The notes beneath the pieces are model-generated. The model saw only the letters and a list, made by a program, of their open reading frames with translations, was not told the DNA's origin and made no database searches. The position numbers were made by a program, and so were the translations under genes. A stretch of DNA of 64,000 bases from Butyrivibrio sp. AC2005 (GTDB lineage: Bacteria > Bacillota > Clostridia > Lachnospirales > Lachnospiraceae), in assembly GCF_000424145.1 (NCBI RefSeq), contig NZ_KE384137.1:372001-436000 (forward strand). The letters are read 5' to 3'. Position 1 is the first letter of the stretch. Every line of letters begins with the position of its first letter. Positions 26,432-35,405 of this stretch are shown in pieces.

Positions 26432-28825
26432 TTATGACTTATTCAGTAAGCCGGCCAGATATATCTGTCCTGCGCTTATTCCACCATCATTTGTCGGTAA
26501 AATGCGGTTATAGTATACCACAAAACCCTCTTCCTTAAGGAATTTATTGCACATATACAATAGAAGTCTGTTTGCAAACACGCCTCCCGAAAGACAAATA
26601 TCATTTAATCCGCTCTTTTCCCTTAATGACAAGGCTATGCTTTTAACTGCTTTTGCTATCGCCTTATGAAAAGCATATGCAAGCTTTCCTGTATCTTCAT
26701 TCGCTTTTAGTTTAATCAGTTTATCAAGCATGTTTGCAGTATCCATAACATAAGATGAAGTATTATTTTCACCTGTCGCATTCTCAATATCAAGAAAAAT
26801 ATCCAATTCATCCGCATCATCAGATAAGACATCTTTATCTGTTCGATCTAAATACTCCTCAGCTGCATTCTGCAATTTTATGGCACATTCTCCCTCATAG
26901 GAATTATATGAGCAAATGCCTAAAAGACAGCTCACTGCATCAAATAATCGTCCCATACCCGAATTAGGAAAAGCATTTATATTGTTATTCAGTGCTGCTT
27001 TTATCAGTGACAATTCTGAATCCTGAAGAATTCCTTCAGGTATATTTACATTGCCTTCTAACAGATAGCAGGCAGCAGACAGGGCCGCATTCTTCATACC
27101 CTCATCCTGTCCGACAATTCTCACAGGTTTAAGGTGTCCTGCTCTCTCAAACTCACCACCTCTGCATATCAGGAATTCGCTTCCCCAGATCTTTCCATCT
27201 GTTCCATAGCCTGTTCCGTCAAAAGCAATGCCAATGCACTCATTTATTGAATATTCAGCCATCACAGAACCGATATGAGCATGATGATGTTGAATAGCCA
27301 AAAGCTCAGTTTTGTTTTTATCAGAGTTATTATAAACATCCTGTGCAAGCTTAGTAGAATGGTATCCCGGATGCATATCCGATATTATTATTTTTTTATC
27401 TGCATCAAGATTATCTACTCTGAAAATATCCCTAAAATCGGCATATTCTCTCTTTTGTAATTTAAGTACAGAATATTCCTCCATATCTCCAAGAAACTGG
27501 CTTGTGATTATTCTATCACCATATCCCAGTGAAAAAGTGTTTTTTAAATCTGCTCCAAAAGCTTCATAAATATTCTTATCTGTAAGAGCTTTTTCCAGAA
27601 AAAGAGGAAGTGGCACATAACCTCGTGACCTTCTGATAAATCTCGCTTCTTCATTTTGGCAATCATCCCTGAAAATCTGAATTACCGAATCATCAAGTGG
27701 TCTTAAAATCTCTCTCTCATACCATAGTATCCCATCAATCTTATCTGCAAATTTTTCTCTGAAAATATCATCAGCTACAATCATTGGATCACCTGAGATA
27801 TTACCGCTTGTTACAATAATTTCACCGGTCTTTTCAGTCAGCAGCTTATGTAATCCGCTTGATGGTAAAAATGCACCAATCTGCCTTGATGCACCACAAA
27901 CATTATCCGCATATTCCTTTTTATTGTCAGACCTATGTATATTGGCATAATGCCTGTCAAGAAGGACAATGGGCCTGACAGATGAAGTAAGTAGTTCCTC
28001 CTCTTTTGGCGACACATTACAGCATTCCTTAATAGCTGACATATTGGGATACATGATGGCAAAGGGCTTTTTCTCTCTTCCCTTTATTTCCCTTAGACGT
28101 CGTACAGCATCGTAATTACAAGGATCAACGGCAAGCTGATAGCCTCCGATTCCCTTTATTCCTATGATTCCACCACTTTTGATGATAAATGCAGCTCTCT
28201 CTATACCAGAATCATCTGACTCATCTGTCCTTTTTTCAGGCTCATCAAAAATAATCTGTGGTCCGCAGCTATGACATGATATAGTCTGCGCATGTCTTCT
28301 ACGTCCTTTTTTATATTCACTGCTGCATTCAGGACACATTGAATAGACGTCCATGGTGGTCGTCTCTCTGTCATAGGGAAGTTTCTTTAAAATACTGAAT
28401 CTTGGTCCACAGGAAGCGCAGCTTATAAGAGGATATTCGTACCTTCTGTCGTTCTCATCCCCCATCTCCTGCATGCAGACTTCACAGATACCTATATCAG
28501 GTGGAAATACAGTAAGATATGATTTATCGAATTTTTCACTGCTCTCTACAATACGAAAACCGGAACAGTCATTTAGACCTTCCGGTTCATTTTCTTTAAG
28601 ATATTCCAAAGATACATTTATAACAATGCTTCCGGAGGGTGAGGAAGTCTTTAGTTTGTCAGCAAATAAACTAATTCTGTCCTCATCTCCAATAGCTATT
28701 ATCTCTACAATACCACCAAGATTCTTCACTTCTCCTCTGAGCTCATATTTAGTTGCAAGCTCTGCTACAAATGGTCTGTACCCTATACCCTGTACAGCAC
28801 CTGTAACACGGATAAGTGCATACAT
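26432..28825 (-). CDS. hypF: Carbamoyltransferase HypF
   Basis: 797 residues with all the usual parts in order: an acylphosphatase domain (about 1-90, 'VTGAVQGIGYRPFVAELA'), paired zinc-finger motifs (about 105-185, 'CEVCMQEMGD', 'CASCGP', 'CPECSSEY', 'CHSCGP'), a YrdC-like domain (about 200-390) and a Kae1-like carbamoyl-transfer domain with metal-binding His ('IQHHHAHIGSVMAEY'). It converts carbamoyl phosphate and ATP into the thiocarbamate on HypE. It starts 3 bases after the stop of the ferredoxin-subunit gene, so the maturation genes are translationally linked to the hydrogenase genes. Confidence 0.97.
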   Translation of the reverse strand: MYALIRVTGAVQGIGYRPFVAELATKYELRGEVKNLGGIVEIIAIGDEDRISLFADKLKTSSPSGSIVINVSLEYLKENEPEGLNDCSGFRIVESSEKFDKSYLTVFPPDIGICEVCMQEMGDENDRRYEYPLISCASCGPRFSILKKLPYDRETTTMDVYSMCPECSSEYKKGRRRHAQTISCHSCGPQIIFDEPEKRTDESDDSGIERAAFIIKSGGIIGIKGIGGYQLAVDPCNYDAVRRLREIKGREKKPFAIMYPNMSAIKECCNVSPKEEELLTSSVRPIVLLDRHYANIHRSDNKKEYADNVCGASRQIGAFLPSSGLHKLLTEKTGEIIVTSGNISGDPMIVADDIFREKFADKIDGILWYEREILRPLDDSVIQIFRDDCQNEEARFIRRSRGYVPLPLFLEKALTDKNIYEAFGADLKNTFSLGYGDRIITSQFLGDMEEYSVLKLQKREYADFRDIFRVDNLDADKKIIISDMHPGYHSTKLAQDVYNNSDKNKTELLAIQHHHAHIGSVMAEYSINECIGIAFDGTGYGTDGKIWGSEFLICRGGEFERAGHLKPVRIVGQDEGMKNAALSAACYLLEGNVNIPEGILQDSELSLIKAALNNNINAFPNSGMGRLFDAVSCLLGICSYNSYEGECAIKLQNAAEEYLDRTDKDVLSDDADELDIFLDIENATGENNTSSYVMDTANMLDKLIKLKANEDTGKLAYAFHKAIAKAVKSIALSLREKSGLNDICLSGGVFANRLLLYMCNKFLKEEGFVVYYNRILPTNDGGISAGQIYLAGLLNKS

Positions 28826-28828
28826 TAT

Positions 28829-29374
28829 TTATTCGTCCTTTTTCTCAGCCTCTGCCTTCGCTGCTGCGGCTGCTACCTGCTGTACACCAGTAGGTGCTGC
28901 ATTAGCGGGCTTTGCTGCGGGTGCAGCTCCGGCTACCGGTGCAGCATTTCCTGCTGCAGCTGCCTTTGCTGCCGCTGCGGCTGCCGCACGCTCTTTTGCT
29001 GCCTTCATAAGAGCTTCCTGAGCTGCTATAGCCTTTTCAGACTGCTTAAATGTCTTAGTAACCTTCTCGGAACCGGGTTCTGTAAAGTGTGTGTCCATTG
29101 AAAGACATTTCTTAGGACAGTTATCTACACAGCATCTGCACTGTATGCAGCTCATGGGTCTTATAGACCAGGTCTTAGCTGCCTTATCTACAGTGATGGC
29201 ATGTGTAGGACACTTTATTGAGCAAAGTCCGCAAAGTACACAAACGTCCATATCATTTTGTACATGACCGCGTGTGCGCTCGGGATAATTCTTTGGTTCA
29301 AAAGGATACTTACGAGTCGCAGGTTTTGAGAAAAGGTTTTTAATTACTTGTGTATTAAAATTAATGAGACTCAA
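28829..29374 (-). CDS. echF: Ech-type hydrogenase 2x[4Fe-4S] ferredoxin-like subunit (EchF)
   Basis: 181 residues. Two CxxCxxCxxxC motifs (C45/C48/C51/C55 and C76/C79/C82/C86) bind two [4Fe-4S] clusters that take electrons from ferredoxin into the complex. The start is a TTG at 29374 with GGTAGGAAGA ahead. From about residue 115 the protein becomes an Ala/Lys/Pro-rich tail of about 65 residues, ending in charged residues, which Ech subunits elsewhere lack. The tail is in frame and its GC-rich repeats look like slippage-prone DNA; it may be a flexible linker. Confidence 0.88.
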   Translation of the reverse strand: MSLINFNTQVIKNLFSKPATRKYPFEPKNYPERTRGHVQNDMDVCVLCGLCSIKCPTHAITVDKAAKTWSIRPMSCIQCRCCVDNCPKKCLSMDTHFTEPGSEKVTKTFKQSEKAIAAQEALMKAAKERAAAAAAAKAAAAGNAAPVAGAAPAAKPANAAPTGVQQVAAAAAKAEAEKKDE

Positions 29375-29399
29375 ATCTTCCTACCTTCTTTCTATAACT

Positions 29400-30485
29400 T
29401 TAGCGTTCTGTACAACTGATACAAGGATCAATAGTAAGTACAAGGATCGGTACGTCTGCAAAATCACAGCCTGCAAGGACATCAACAAGTGCAGGAATAT
29501 TGGCAAATGTGGGAGTTCTTACTCTCATACGATCAATAAACTTGCTTCCGTTAGCCTTTACATAGTAGAGAGCCTCACCTCTGGGCTGCTCTATTCTGGC
29601 CATATATTCACCATTAGGGAACTGGTTGGGCTTTACAGGAACATCAACAGGACCTGAAGGCATCTTGTCTATACACTGACGCATGATATCAATTGATTGA
29701 TAAATCTCTTTAATACGTACTTCTGTACGTGCGTATGAATCGCAGCCTGTGCTGATAATAGGCTCAAATTCAATATCACCGTAAGCACAATAGCCTGTTG
29801 ATCTGATATCCCTTGCAATACCACTTGCACGAAGGAAAGGACCTGCTGTTCCGAGAAGATCTGCCTTCTCAGGAGTAAGAATACCAACATCTACAAGACG
29901 ATTCTTTACTGCCACATCATCGATAAAGGGCTTTGCAACAATATCAAGACCTTCCTTGATACTGTCAAGTCTCTGTCTGAAATCCTTAAGCATATCATCA
30001 GGAATATCTCTTCTTAATCCGCCGATTTTCATAATTGAAAAGATAACGCGACCACCTGTTGCAATTTCAAACATATCGAGAACCTCTTCACGGATTCTCC
30101 AGCATTCCATATAAAGTGACTCAAAGCCGAATGCATCAGCAAGAAGTCCAAGCCAAAGCAAATGTGAATGCATTCTTGAAAGCTCTGAAAGCATAGTTCT
30201 TAAATATTTAGCTCTGTCCGGAACCTCAAGATCCATGATATGCTCAACAGCATCACAATATCCAAGGCCATGTCCAAGTGAACAGATACCGCATATACGT
30301 TCTGCAACATAAACCATTTCATGGAAATCTTTTTTATCTACAAGCTTCTCCAGTCCACGATGAATAAATCCAATGGAAGGAATAGCCTGTACAACCTTCT
30401 CATCCTCAAGTACCAGATCAAGATGAATGGGCTCCGGCAATACGGGATGCTGAGGTCCAAAAGGAATAACACTTCTAGTTGACAT
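29400..30485 (-). CDS. echE: Ech-type [NiFe] hydrogenase large (catalytic) subunit, EchE
   Basis: 361 residues from the ATG at 30485 (GAGGAG ahead). The subunit reduces protons to H2 at a Ni-Fe centre. The two Cys pairs binding the metal centre are visible: RICGIC (C65, C68) near the N-terminus and DPCISC (C355, C358) at the end. The protein stops three residues after the last Cys (CTER-stop), so there is no C-terminal peptide to cleave during maturation, as in Ech/Coo-type enzymes I know of. It belongs to group 4 by its similarity to NuoD ('GPQHPVLPEPIHLDL'). Confidence 0.94.
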   Translation of the reverse strand: MSTRSVIPFGPQHPVLPEPIHLDLVLEDEKVVQAIPSIGFIHRGLEKLVDKKDFHEMVYVAERICGICSLGHGLGYCDAVEHIMDLEVPDRAKYLRTMLSELSRMHSHLLWLGLLADAFGFESLYMECWRIREEVLDMFEIATGGRVIFSIMKIGGLRRDIPDDMLKDFRQRLDSIKEGLDIVAKPFIDDVAVKNRLVDVGILTPEKADLLGTAGPFLRASGIARDIRSTGYCAYGDIEFEPIISTGCDSYARTEVRIKEIYQSIDIMRQCIDKMPSGPVDVPVKPNQFPNGEYMARIEQPRGEALYYVKANGSKFIDRMRVRTPTFANIPALVDVLAGCDFADVPILVLTIDPCISCTER

Positions 30486-30522
30486 AGAATCTCCTCTTTC
30501 TACCAATTATTTTATAAGGAAG

Positions 30523-30855
30523 TTACTTAAATGGTGTTTCTATAGCTGTTCTATAGAATGAACCCTTATAGTCAAGACTTATCATCTGAATATCTATTCC
30601 AAACAGATCATGCATCTCGTTTTCATAAAGAAAAGCACAGGGAAATACATGGCTTATACTGTTAATAGACTGATCTTCAGCAAGAATTATCTTAACCTGG
30701 CAAACCTCAAGTGCCTTGCCAAAGCTGTAAACAAGTTCATAGCCTTCAGCGGTTCTTGTAGCGCACTGCTGCATAAGATGATAGCCATCGAACTTAAGCT
30801 TCTGTGCTTCGTCGATGATTTCTTCCGCCTTAACAATCTTAAGATCCATATTCAT
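30523..30855 (-). CDS. echD: Ech-type hydrogenase NuoC-like subunit (EchD)
   Basis: 110 residues, related to the 30-kDa (NuoC) subunit of complex I; its C-terminal half ('SHVFPCAFLYENEMHDLFGIDI') is the family signature. It bridges the catalytic and small subunits. Its ATG overlaps the stop of the upstream small-subunit gene (TGATG), with GGAGG nine bases ahead. The short length is normal for Ech. Confidence 0.88.
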   Translation of the reverse strand: MNMDLKIVKAEEIIDEAQKLKFDGYHLMQQCATRTAEGYELVYSFGKALEVCQVKIILAEDQSINSISHVFPCAFLYENEMHDLFGIDIQMISLDYKGSFYRTAIETPFK

Positions 30856-31523
30856 CAGGCGTTTCCTCCTTCATCTTTTTTAGGCGCTGCAGCTGCCGGA
30901 GCTGCCGGTTTAGCTGCTGCAGCAGGTGCAGCCGGCTTAGGTGCAGGCTTTGCTGTCTGTGCTATCTTAGCTTCAGCCTGTTCACGAAGAGCTTCCTCTG
31001 TAAGAACTGCATCATACTGATTTGCAGGATCATAATCCTCAGCCTTCATACGTACTGCAATCTTAGAATAATCAACTGTACAGTAGCCCTGCTTCATTGA
31101 TTCCTTAACCTTAACTCTCTTTTCCTCAAGAATTGCAAGAGCCTTAACAACTCCATCAATAAGGGCTTCAGGTCTTACAGCACATCCGGGAACATATACG
31201 TCAACCGGAACAACCTTATCCGAACCGCCCAATATGTTATAGCACTCCTTGAAAATACCACCGTCACATGAGCAGATACCGCAGGCAATTACTACCTTCG
31301 GGTCAGGCATCTGATTGTAAAGCTGTCTGACAACCGGTGCGGTCTGAGCATTGATACCACCTGTAAGAAGAAGAATATCAGCATGCTTGGGGTTTCCTGT
31401 ATTTATAATTCCGAATCTCTCTACATCATAAAGAGGAGTCATTGTTGCAAGAACCTCAATATCACATCCGTTGCAACTGGATCCATCATAATGTAATACC
31501 CAGGGTGATTTTGAAATTTTCAT
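30855..31523 (-). CDS. echC: Ech-type hydrogenase small subunit (NuoB-like, EchC)
   Basis: 222 residues. The NuoB/PSST-type fold carries the proximal [4Fe-4S] cluster next to the NiFe site: C17 and C20 in 'GSSCNGCDIEVLATM', then 'CGICSCDGGIF' and 'YVPGCAVRPEALI'. The last about 35 residues are an Ala/Pro/Lys-rich tail ('KPAPKPAAPAAAAKPAAPAA'), comparable to the tail of EchF. The ATG has an AAGGAG Shine-Dalgarno. Normal EchC proteins are shorter (about 150 residues), so the C-terminal extension is unusual. Confidence 0.9.
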   Translation of the reverse strand: MKISKSPWVLHYDGSSCNGCDIEVLATMTPLYDVERFGIINTGNPKHADILLLTGGINAQTAPVVRQLYNQMPDPKVVIACGICSCDGGIFKECYNILGGSDKVVPVDVYVPGCAVRPEALIDGVVKALAILEEKRVKVKESMKQGYCTVDYSKIAVRMKAEDYDPANQYDAVLTEEALREQAEAKIAQTAKPAPKPAAPAAAAKPAAPAAAAPKKDEGGNA

Positions 31524-31534
31524 AGTTTCTCCTT

Positions 31535-32404
31535 TTATTTACCTATTACACTGAGAATAAGAAGGTTGGTTCCTGCTGTTACAAGAATTACAACCCAGCT
31601 GCTTATCAGCATAGCCATGTATTTAACACGAGGAAATACATTATCAATCAGTGTTTCCATAAGATAGAATACAACACATGCAATAAGTGCCCATACGATA
31701 CTGACAGGATTCTTGTAAATGAAGAACATCGCAACGATACCCATCATAAGAACCTCATCGTACCACTCTGCTATCTCATAGAAAGCAAGGTTTGTACCTG
31801 AAATATCAGATGTAAGACCTTTAACCATCTCCTGGTGTGCGTGATGAGATGTACTCATGTCAAAAGGAGATTTTCTGAACTTAATTGTAAGAATAAATAA
31901 AAATCCGATTAACATACCTGGAATCTTGCAGATTGCAGGCATGTCTGCCTGTACAAGATCATTAACCATAAAGCTTCCGTTTGCCTCATAGAAACCGATG
32001 GCAACAAGAAGAATCATGGGCTCATAACACATCATCTGCAAAAGCTCACGGTTTGCACCAAGTGCACTGTAAGGTCCGTTTGTTGAATACGCTGCAAGTA
32101 CCATCATTACCTCTGACATTGACAGAGCGAAGAATACAAGAAGCATATCTCCACCACCAAAGAAAAGCGAACCTGTAAAAATCGTAAAGATTGTATATGC
32201 AATTACAAAGAGAACCTGAATGCTGTTAACAACGGTTGTCTGCTTTGCAAGCAGCTTATACACGTCATAAAAAGGCTGAAGGAGCGGCGGTCCCTGTCTT
32301 CTCTGCATACGAGCGGAAACGACACGATCGATACCTTCCATGAGTCCTCCGATAATCGGAGCAAGCAAAATATAAAGAACTACTTTAATGATTGTCATTG
32401 TCAT
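31535..32404 (-). CDS. echB: Ech-type hydrogenase membrane subunit (NuoH-like, EchB)
   Basis: 289 residues from the ATG at 32404, which overlaps the echA stop (TGATG) and has GGAGGTG ahead. About eight membrane helices; the NuoH signature 'SARMQRRQGPPLLQPFYDVYKLL' is intact. This subunit links electron transfer in the soluble arm to ion movement. It is coupled to echA in translation. Confidence 0.92.
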   Translation of the reverse strand: MTMTIIKVVLYILLAPIIGGLMEGIDRVVSARMQRRQGPPLLQPFYDVYKLLAKQTTVVNSIQVLFVIAYTIFTIFTGSLFFGGGDMLLVFFALSMSEVMMVLAAYSTNGPYSALGANRELLQMMCYEPMILLVAIGFYEANGSFMVNDLVQADMPAICKIPGMLIGFLFILTIKFRKSPFDMSTSHHAHQEMVKGLTSDISGTNLAFYEIAEWYDEVLMMGIVAMFFIYKNPVSIVWALIACVVFYLMETLIDNVFPRVKYMAMLISSWVVILVTAGTNLLILSVIGK

Positions 32405-34341
32405 CAGAAAGCACCTCCGCAAACTATAATCAGCATTACGATCACTATTACAGCAGAGACCACAATACTGGGTACGAGAAGCTTATCCTCGCCAAAGTAA
32501 TCTGTCATGTACCAGTTGGACATGTAGAGAGCTCTCTCCTTACCAAATGAATCAATATAATGACGGTCATCGCCTGCGTTAACGCCGGCTACATAAGACA
32601 TAGTCATCTTACTCTTCTTACCGATAGCAAGGATTCTGCTTCCGATAGGAATTGCAAATATCATAGCTACCATAATCATCATTATAATTACATCAGAGCC
32701 TCCGATAACGTTCGGAATATTCTTATGGAATGCCTCGTTAAGAATAGGCTGAACCATGATATCGGACATCTTAGGGAATGCAAAGCACATAACAATAATC
32801 ATACATGTAAGCGGTACAAGTGAAATCATCTCACTCTTAGGTGTGATATCCTCAAGCTCGTATGACTGATGGATAACCGTGCAGATTTTTCCAAGCCATT
32901 TTGCCCAGTAGAAAAGAGTTGAACCGGAACCAAATACAAGGAAAAGGACAAGCCATACAGAATTTGAATCAACGAAGGACTTAAGTGCTGCCCACTTTGA
33001 TACAAGCATTCCGAAAGGAGCCATGAACATACCGCAGATACCGATGATCATTATAAACGCAAGCTTGGGAAGCTTGATAATAAGACCATGCATATCCTCT
33101 ACGTCACGACTGTGCATGCAGTTCTCAATATCACCGACTGTCTGGAACAGAAGTGACTTTGAAACAGCGTGGAAAAGAATGAGCATAGTAGCTGCCCAGA
33201 CACCCTCTGTTGTACCTGTTCCTGCACAGGCTGTAATAAGACCAAGGTTTGAAATTGTTGAATAAGCAAGAACCTTTTTACCATCACTGACTGTGATTGC
33301 AAGAAGTGATGCAGCAAAGAATGTAAATCCACCGATAACGGTGATCATTACACCTGTGAAGGTTCCGGCAAGCATGGGTGACAATCTGATAAGCATGTAC
33401 ACACCAATTTTTACCATTGTTGCTGAGTGAAGAAGTGCACTACTGGGAGTAGGTGCAACCATCGCTCCAAGAAGCCATCTTGAGAACGGGAACTGAGCAC
33501 TCTTTGTAAGTGCGGCAAAAGCAATAAGTGTTACAGGAACCATAACCAGCTTGTTCTGTCTGGGAATAATAGCTGTAAGCTGACTTAAGTTTGCAATTCC
33601 GAAATTAAGATTGCTGTAAAGAAGTGCAGCTGCAAAACCGCATCCTCCGAGAAGGTTCATCCAAAGAGCTCTGAAGCTGTTGTTTACAGCCTCCTCTGTT
33701 CTTGTATAACCAATAAGAAGGAATGAGCATACACTTGTGATTTCCCAGAAGAAATAAATCCATCCGAGATTATCAGAAACAATAAGACCAAACATTGCAC
33801 CAATGAACACAAAAAGAAGTGCCAGGAAGTAGTTTGATCTGTCTTCTACATCAGTATGATGATTGTGATAATCCTTCATGTATCCAACTGCATAGATACA
33901 AATAAGGATACCTACAATACCAACGATAAGTATCATAACCGCAGAAAGGAAATCCACTCTAAGATGAGCGTATCCTTCAACAGCCTTACCTGAGAGATCC
34001 ATAGCAAGAACAGGTATTGTTCCGATCATGGACAAAAGTATTGCATAGTACTTTTTATATTTTATACTCAGGAAAATTACGACACACATCAGAAGGATCT
34101 CTCCTCCCATTATAATATGGTCGTGAGGAGCAGTCGCAGTCAGATAAGTATTGCGAGTAGTTCCCTTCATGGAAAGAACTCTTATGCCTACCATTATAGC
34201 GGTAGCCATAACACTAAAGCCTCCTACGATTGCAACGAAATTACGCAGTAGTGATGAATTCCTTATGCAGAACATGAGAACTGCAATTACAAAAGGAAAC
34301 AGAATAAGGAAACTCACTGCTTTAAGAATTGAAATAGTCAA
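32404..34341 (-). CDS. echA: Ech-type hydrogenase antiporter-like subunit (NuoL/MrpA-like, EchA)
   Basis: 645 residues with about 15-16 membrane helices, in the NuoL/MrpA antiporter family. Conserved residues of the ion channel appear in 'WEITSVCSFLLIGY' and 'LGAMVAPTPSSALLHSATMVKIGVYML'. It pumps H+ (or Na+) as the hydrogenase oxidises ferredoxin. The start is a TTG at 34341 with GGGGTGGAG ahead. It is the first gene of the ech-hyp unit; I see no confident promoter in the 142-base AT-rich region upstream. Confidence 0.92.
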   Translation of the reverse strand: MTISILKAVSFLILFPFVIAVLMFCIRNSSLLRNFVAIVGGFSVMATAIMVGIRVLSMKGTTRNTYLTATAPHDHIIMGGEILLMCVVIFLSIKYKKYYAILLSMIGTIPVLAMDLSGKAVEGYAHLRVDFLSAVMILIVGIVGILICIYAVGYMKDYHNHHTDVEDRSNYFLALLFVFIGAMFGLIVSDNLGWIYFFWEITSVCSFLLIGYTRTEEAVNNSFRALWMNLLGGCGFAAALLYSNLNFGIANLSQLTAIIPRQNKLVMVPVTLIAFAALTKSAQFPFSRWLLGAMVAPTPSSALLHSATMVKIGVYMLIRLSPMLAGTFTGVMITVIGGFTFFAASLLAITVSDGKKVLAYSTISNLGLITACAGTGTTEGVWAATMLILFHAVSKSLLFQTVGDIENCMHSRDVEDMHGLIIKLPKLAFIMIIGICGMFMAPFGMLVSKWAALKSFVDSNSVWLVLFLVFGSGSTLFYWAKWLGKICTVIHQSYELEDITPKSEMISLVPLTCMIIVMCFAFPKMSDIMVQPILNEAFHKNIPNVIGGSDVIIMMIMVAMIFAIPIGSRILAIGKKSKMTMSYVAGVNAGDDRHYIDSFGKERALYMSNWYMTDYFGEDKLLVPSIVVSAVIVIVMLIIVCGGAF

Positions 34342-34483
34342 GGAATCTCCACCCCTTTCAGGATAAAATTATTAGGCAAAATAATTGCGTAAAATACACA
34401 AAAGATGCCTTACATATACTACCACAAAATGTTGTGTTTTACATAAAAATTGTTATAAAAAAAACAAATTATTTATAAAAATT

Positions 34484-34921
34484 TTATCGCACATTTTCTA
34501 TTACCATGTAAAGCAATCTGTACAGCTCTTTTGCGTCTTCTGCTGACAACTTTACGCAGCTTCCGATTTTGGCAGGGATGTCCTTTGCCTTTTCCTTGAG
34601 ATCTTCACCCTCCCTGGTTATTGACACAAGCAGATTTCTCTCATCAGTCTTGGATCTGTTTCTTTTAAGATACCCTTTGCTCTCAAGCTTTTTAAGAACC
34701 GGAGTAAGCGTTCCTGAATCAAGATACAGATACTCTCCCAGACTCTTAACATTCATCTCCTTCTTATCCCACAGAACCATCATTGTTATGTACTGTGTGT
34801 AAGTAAGATCCACTTTATCAAGGAACGGTTTGTAAGCTCTGATAATCTCCTTGGAACATGCATAAAGTGGAAAGCAAAGCTGATTCTCCAATTTTAATGA
34901 ATCATAGTTGTTACTGCCCAT
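34484..34921 (-). CDS. ohrR: MarR/OhrR-family organic peroxide regulator
   Basis: 145 residues from the ATG at 34921 with AGGAGGG ahead (the open frame extends 17 residues further without an RBS). The start 'DSLKLENQLCFPLYACSKEI' is very close to Bacillus OhrR, with the peroxide-sensing Cys at residue 16, and a winged-helix domain with 'LYLDSGTLTPVLKKLESKGYL' follows. Oxidation of the Cys by organic hydroperoxides lifts repression. No ohr gene is nearby. It lies directly downstream of minE and its terminator. Confidence 0.92.
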   Translation of the reverse strand: MGSNNYDSLKLENQLCFPLYACSKEIIRAYKPFLDKVDLTYTQYITMMVLWDKKEMNVKSLGEYLYLDSGTLTPVLKKLESKGYLKRNRSKTDERNLLVSITREGEDLKEKAKDIPAKIGSCVKLSAEDAKELYRLLYMVIENVR

Positions 34922-34963
34922 ATTTCCCTCCTGGTTGTTATTAAAAATAAACATAATATATAA

Positions 34964-34975
34964 ATTGTACACAAT
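34964..34975. promoter_or_regulatory. Weak candidate OhrR operator
   Basis: ATTGT-AC-ACAAT is a perfect inverted repeat 40 bases upstream of ohrR, in an AT-rich stretch. It partly resembles the TACAATT-type half-sites of OhrR operators, suggesting autoregulation. Chance palindromes are common in such sequence. Confidence 0.25.
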
Positions 34976-35063
34976 AATACTATATTATGTATAATATCAC
35001 AAAACATGTTTAGTTCAATGGTTTTAATAAAAATATAATCAAAATTTAAAAGGATTATTCCAT

Positions 35064-35097
35064 AAAAAAAGGATGAACCACGCATGGAACATCCCTT
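35064..35097 (-). terminator. Terminator of minCDE
   Basis: Minus-strand AGGGATG...CATCCTT stem with an inner CCA/TGG extension, followed by TTTTTTT. It lies a few bases past the minE stop codon and ends the operon. Confidence 0.88.
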
Positions 35098-35102
35098 TAT
35101 CG

Positions 35103-35390
35103 TTATTCTTTAATCGTATGTTTCATATTGCGAATTGGTATATTTGCATAAAGTGCAGGAACACTTTTGCTGTCCGCGTCAGTACCTTCCGTATCCATCT
35201 GGGTGAACTTGATATCAAGACCGGCCTGATCAACCTCAACATACTTGGACAAAACATCAAGAATATCATTCTTAATTCTTTCCATTATTTCGGGATTGCA
35301 GCTCTGTCTGTCAGAAACAAGAACAAGCTTAAGACGGTCCTTTGCTGCCTGACTAGAGGACTTTTTCTTAAAAATATCAGTCAGTTTCAT
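35103..35390 (-). CDS. minE: Cell division topological specificity factor MinE
   Basis: 95 residues. The N-terminal helix and MinD-activating segment ('AAKDRLKLVLVSDRQSCNPE') is followed by the beta-rich dimerization domain. MinE stimulates MinD ATPase so that MinCD oscillates and is removed from midcell. Its presence means this bacterium uses the MinE system in place of the DivIVA-only system of Bacillus. A GGGGGAAA Shine-Dalgarno is present; it is 15 bases from minD. Confidence 0.93.
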   Translation of the reverse strand: MKLTDIFKKKSSSQAAKDRLKLVLVSDRQSCNPEIMERIKNDILDVLSKYVEVDQAGLDIKFTQMDTEGTDADSKSVPALYANIPIRNMKHTIKE

Positions 35391-35405
35391 GGCATTTCCC
35401 CCTTA

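Noticed and set aside
28473..29021. 182-residue plus-strand open frame across hypF and echF
   Set aside because: Its Ala-rich C-terminus simply mirrors the GC-rich repeat tail of EchF; both sense genes are certain.
34342..34483. Rex-type or peroxide operator in front of echA
   Set aside because: A short CACAA/TTGTG repeat exists but does not match a Rex site, and AT-rich sequence makes it likely by chance.
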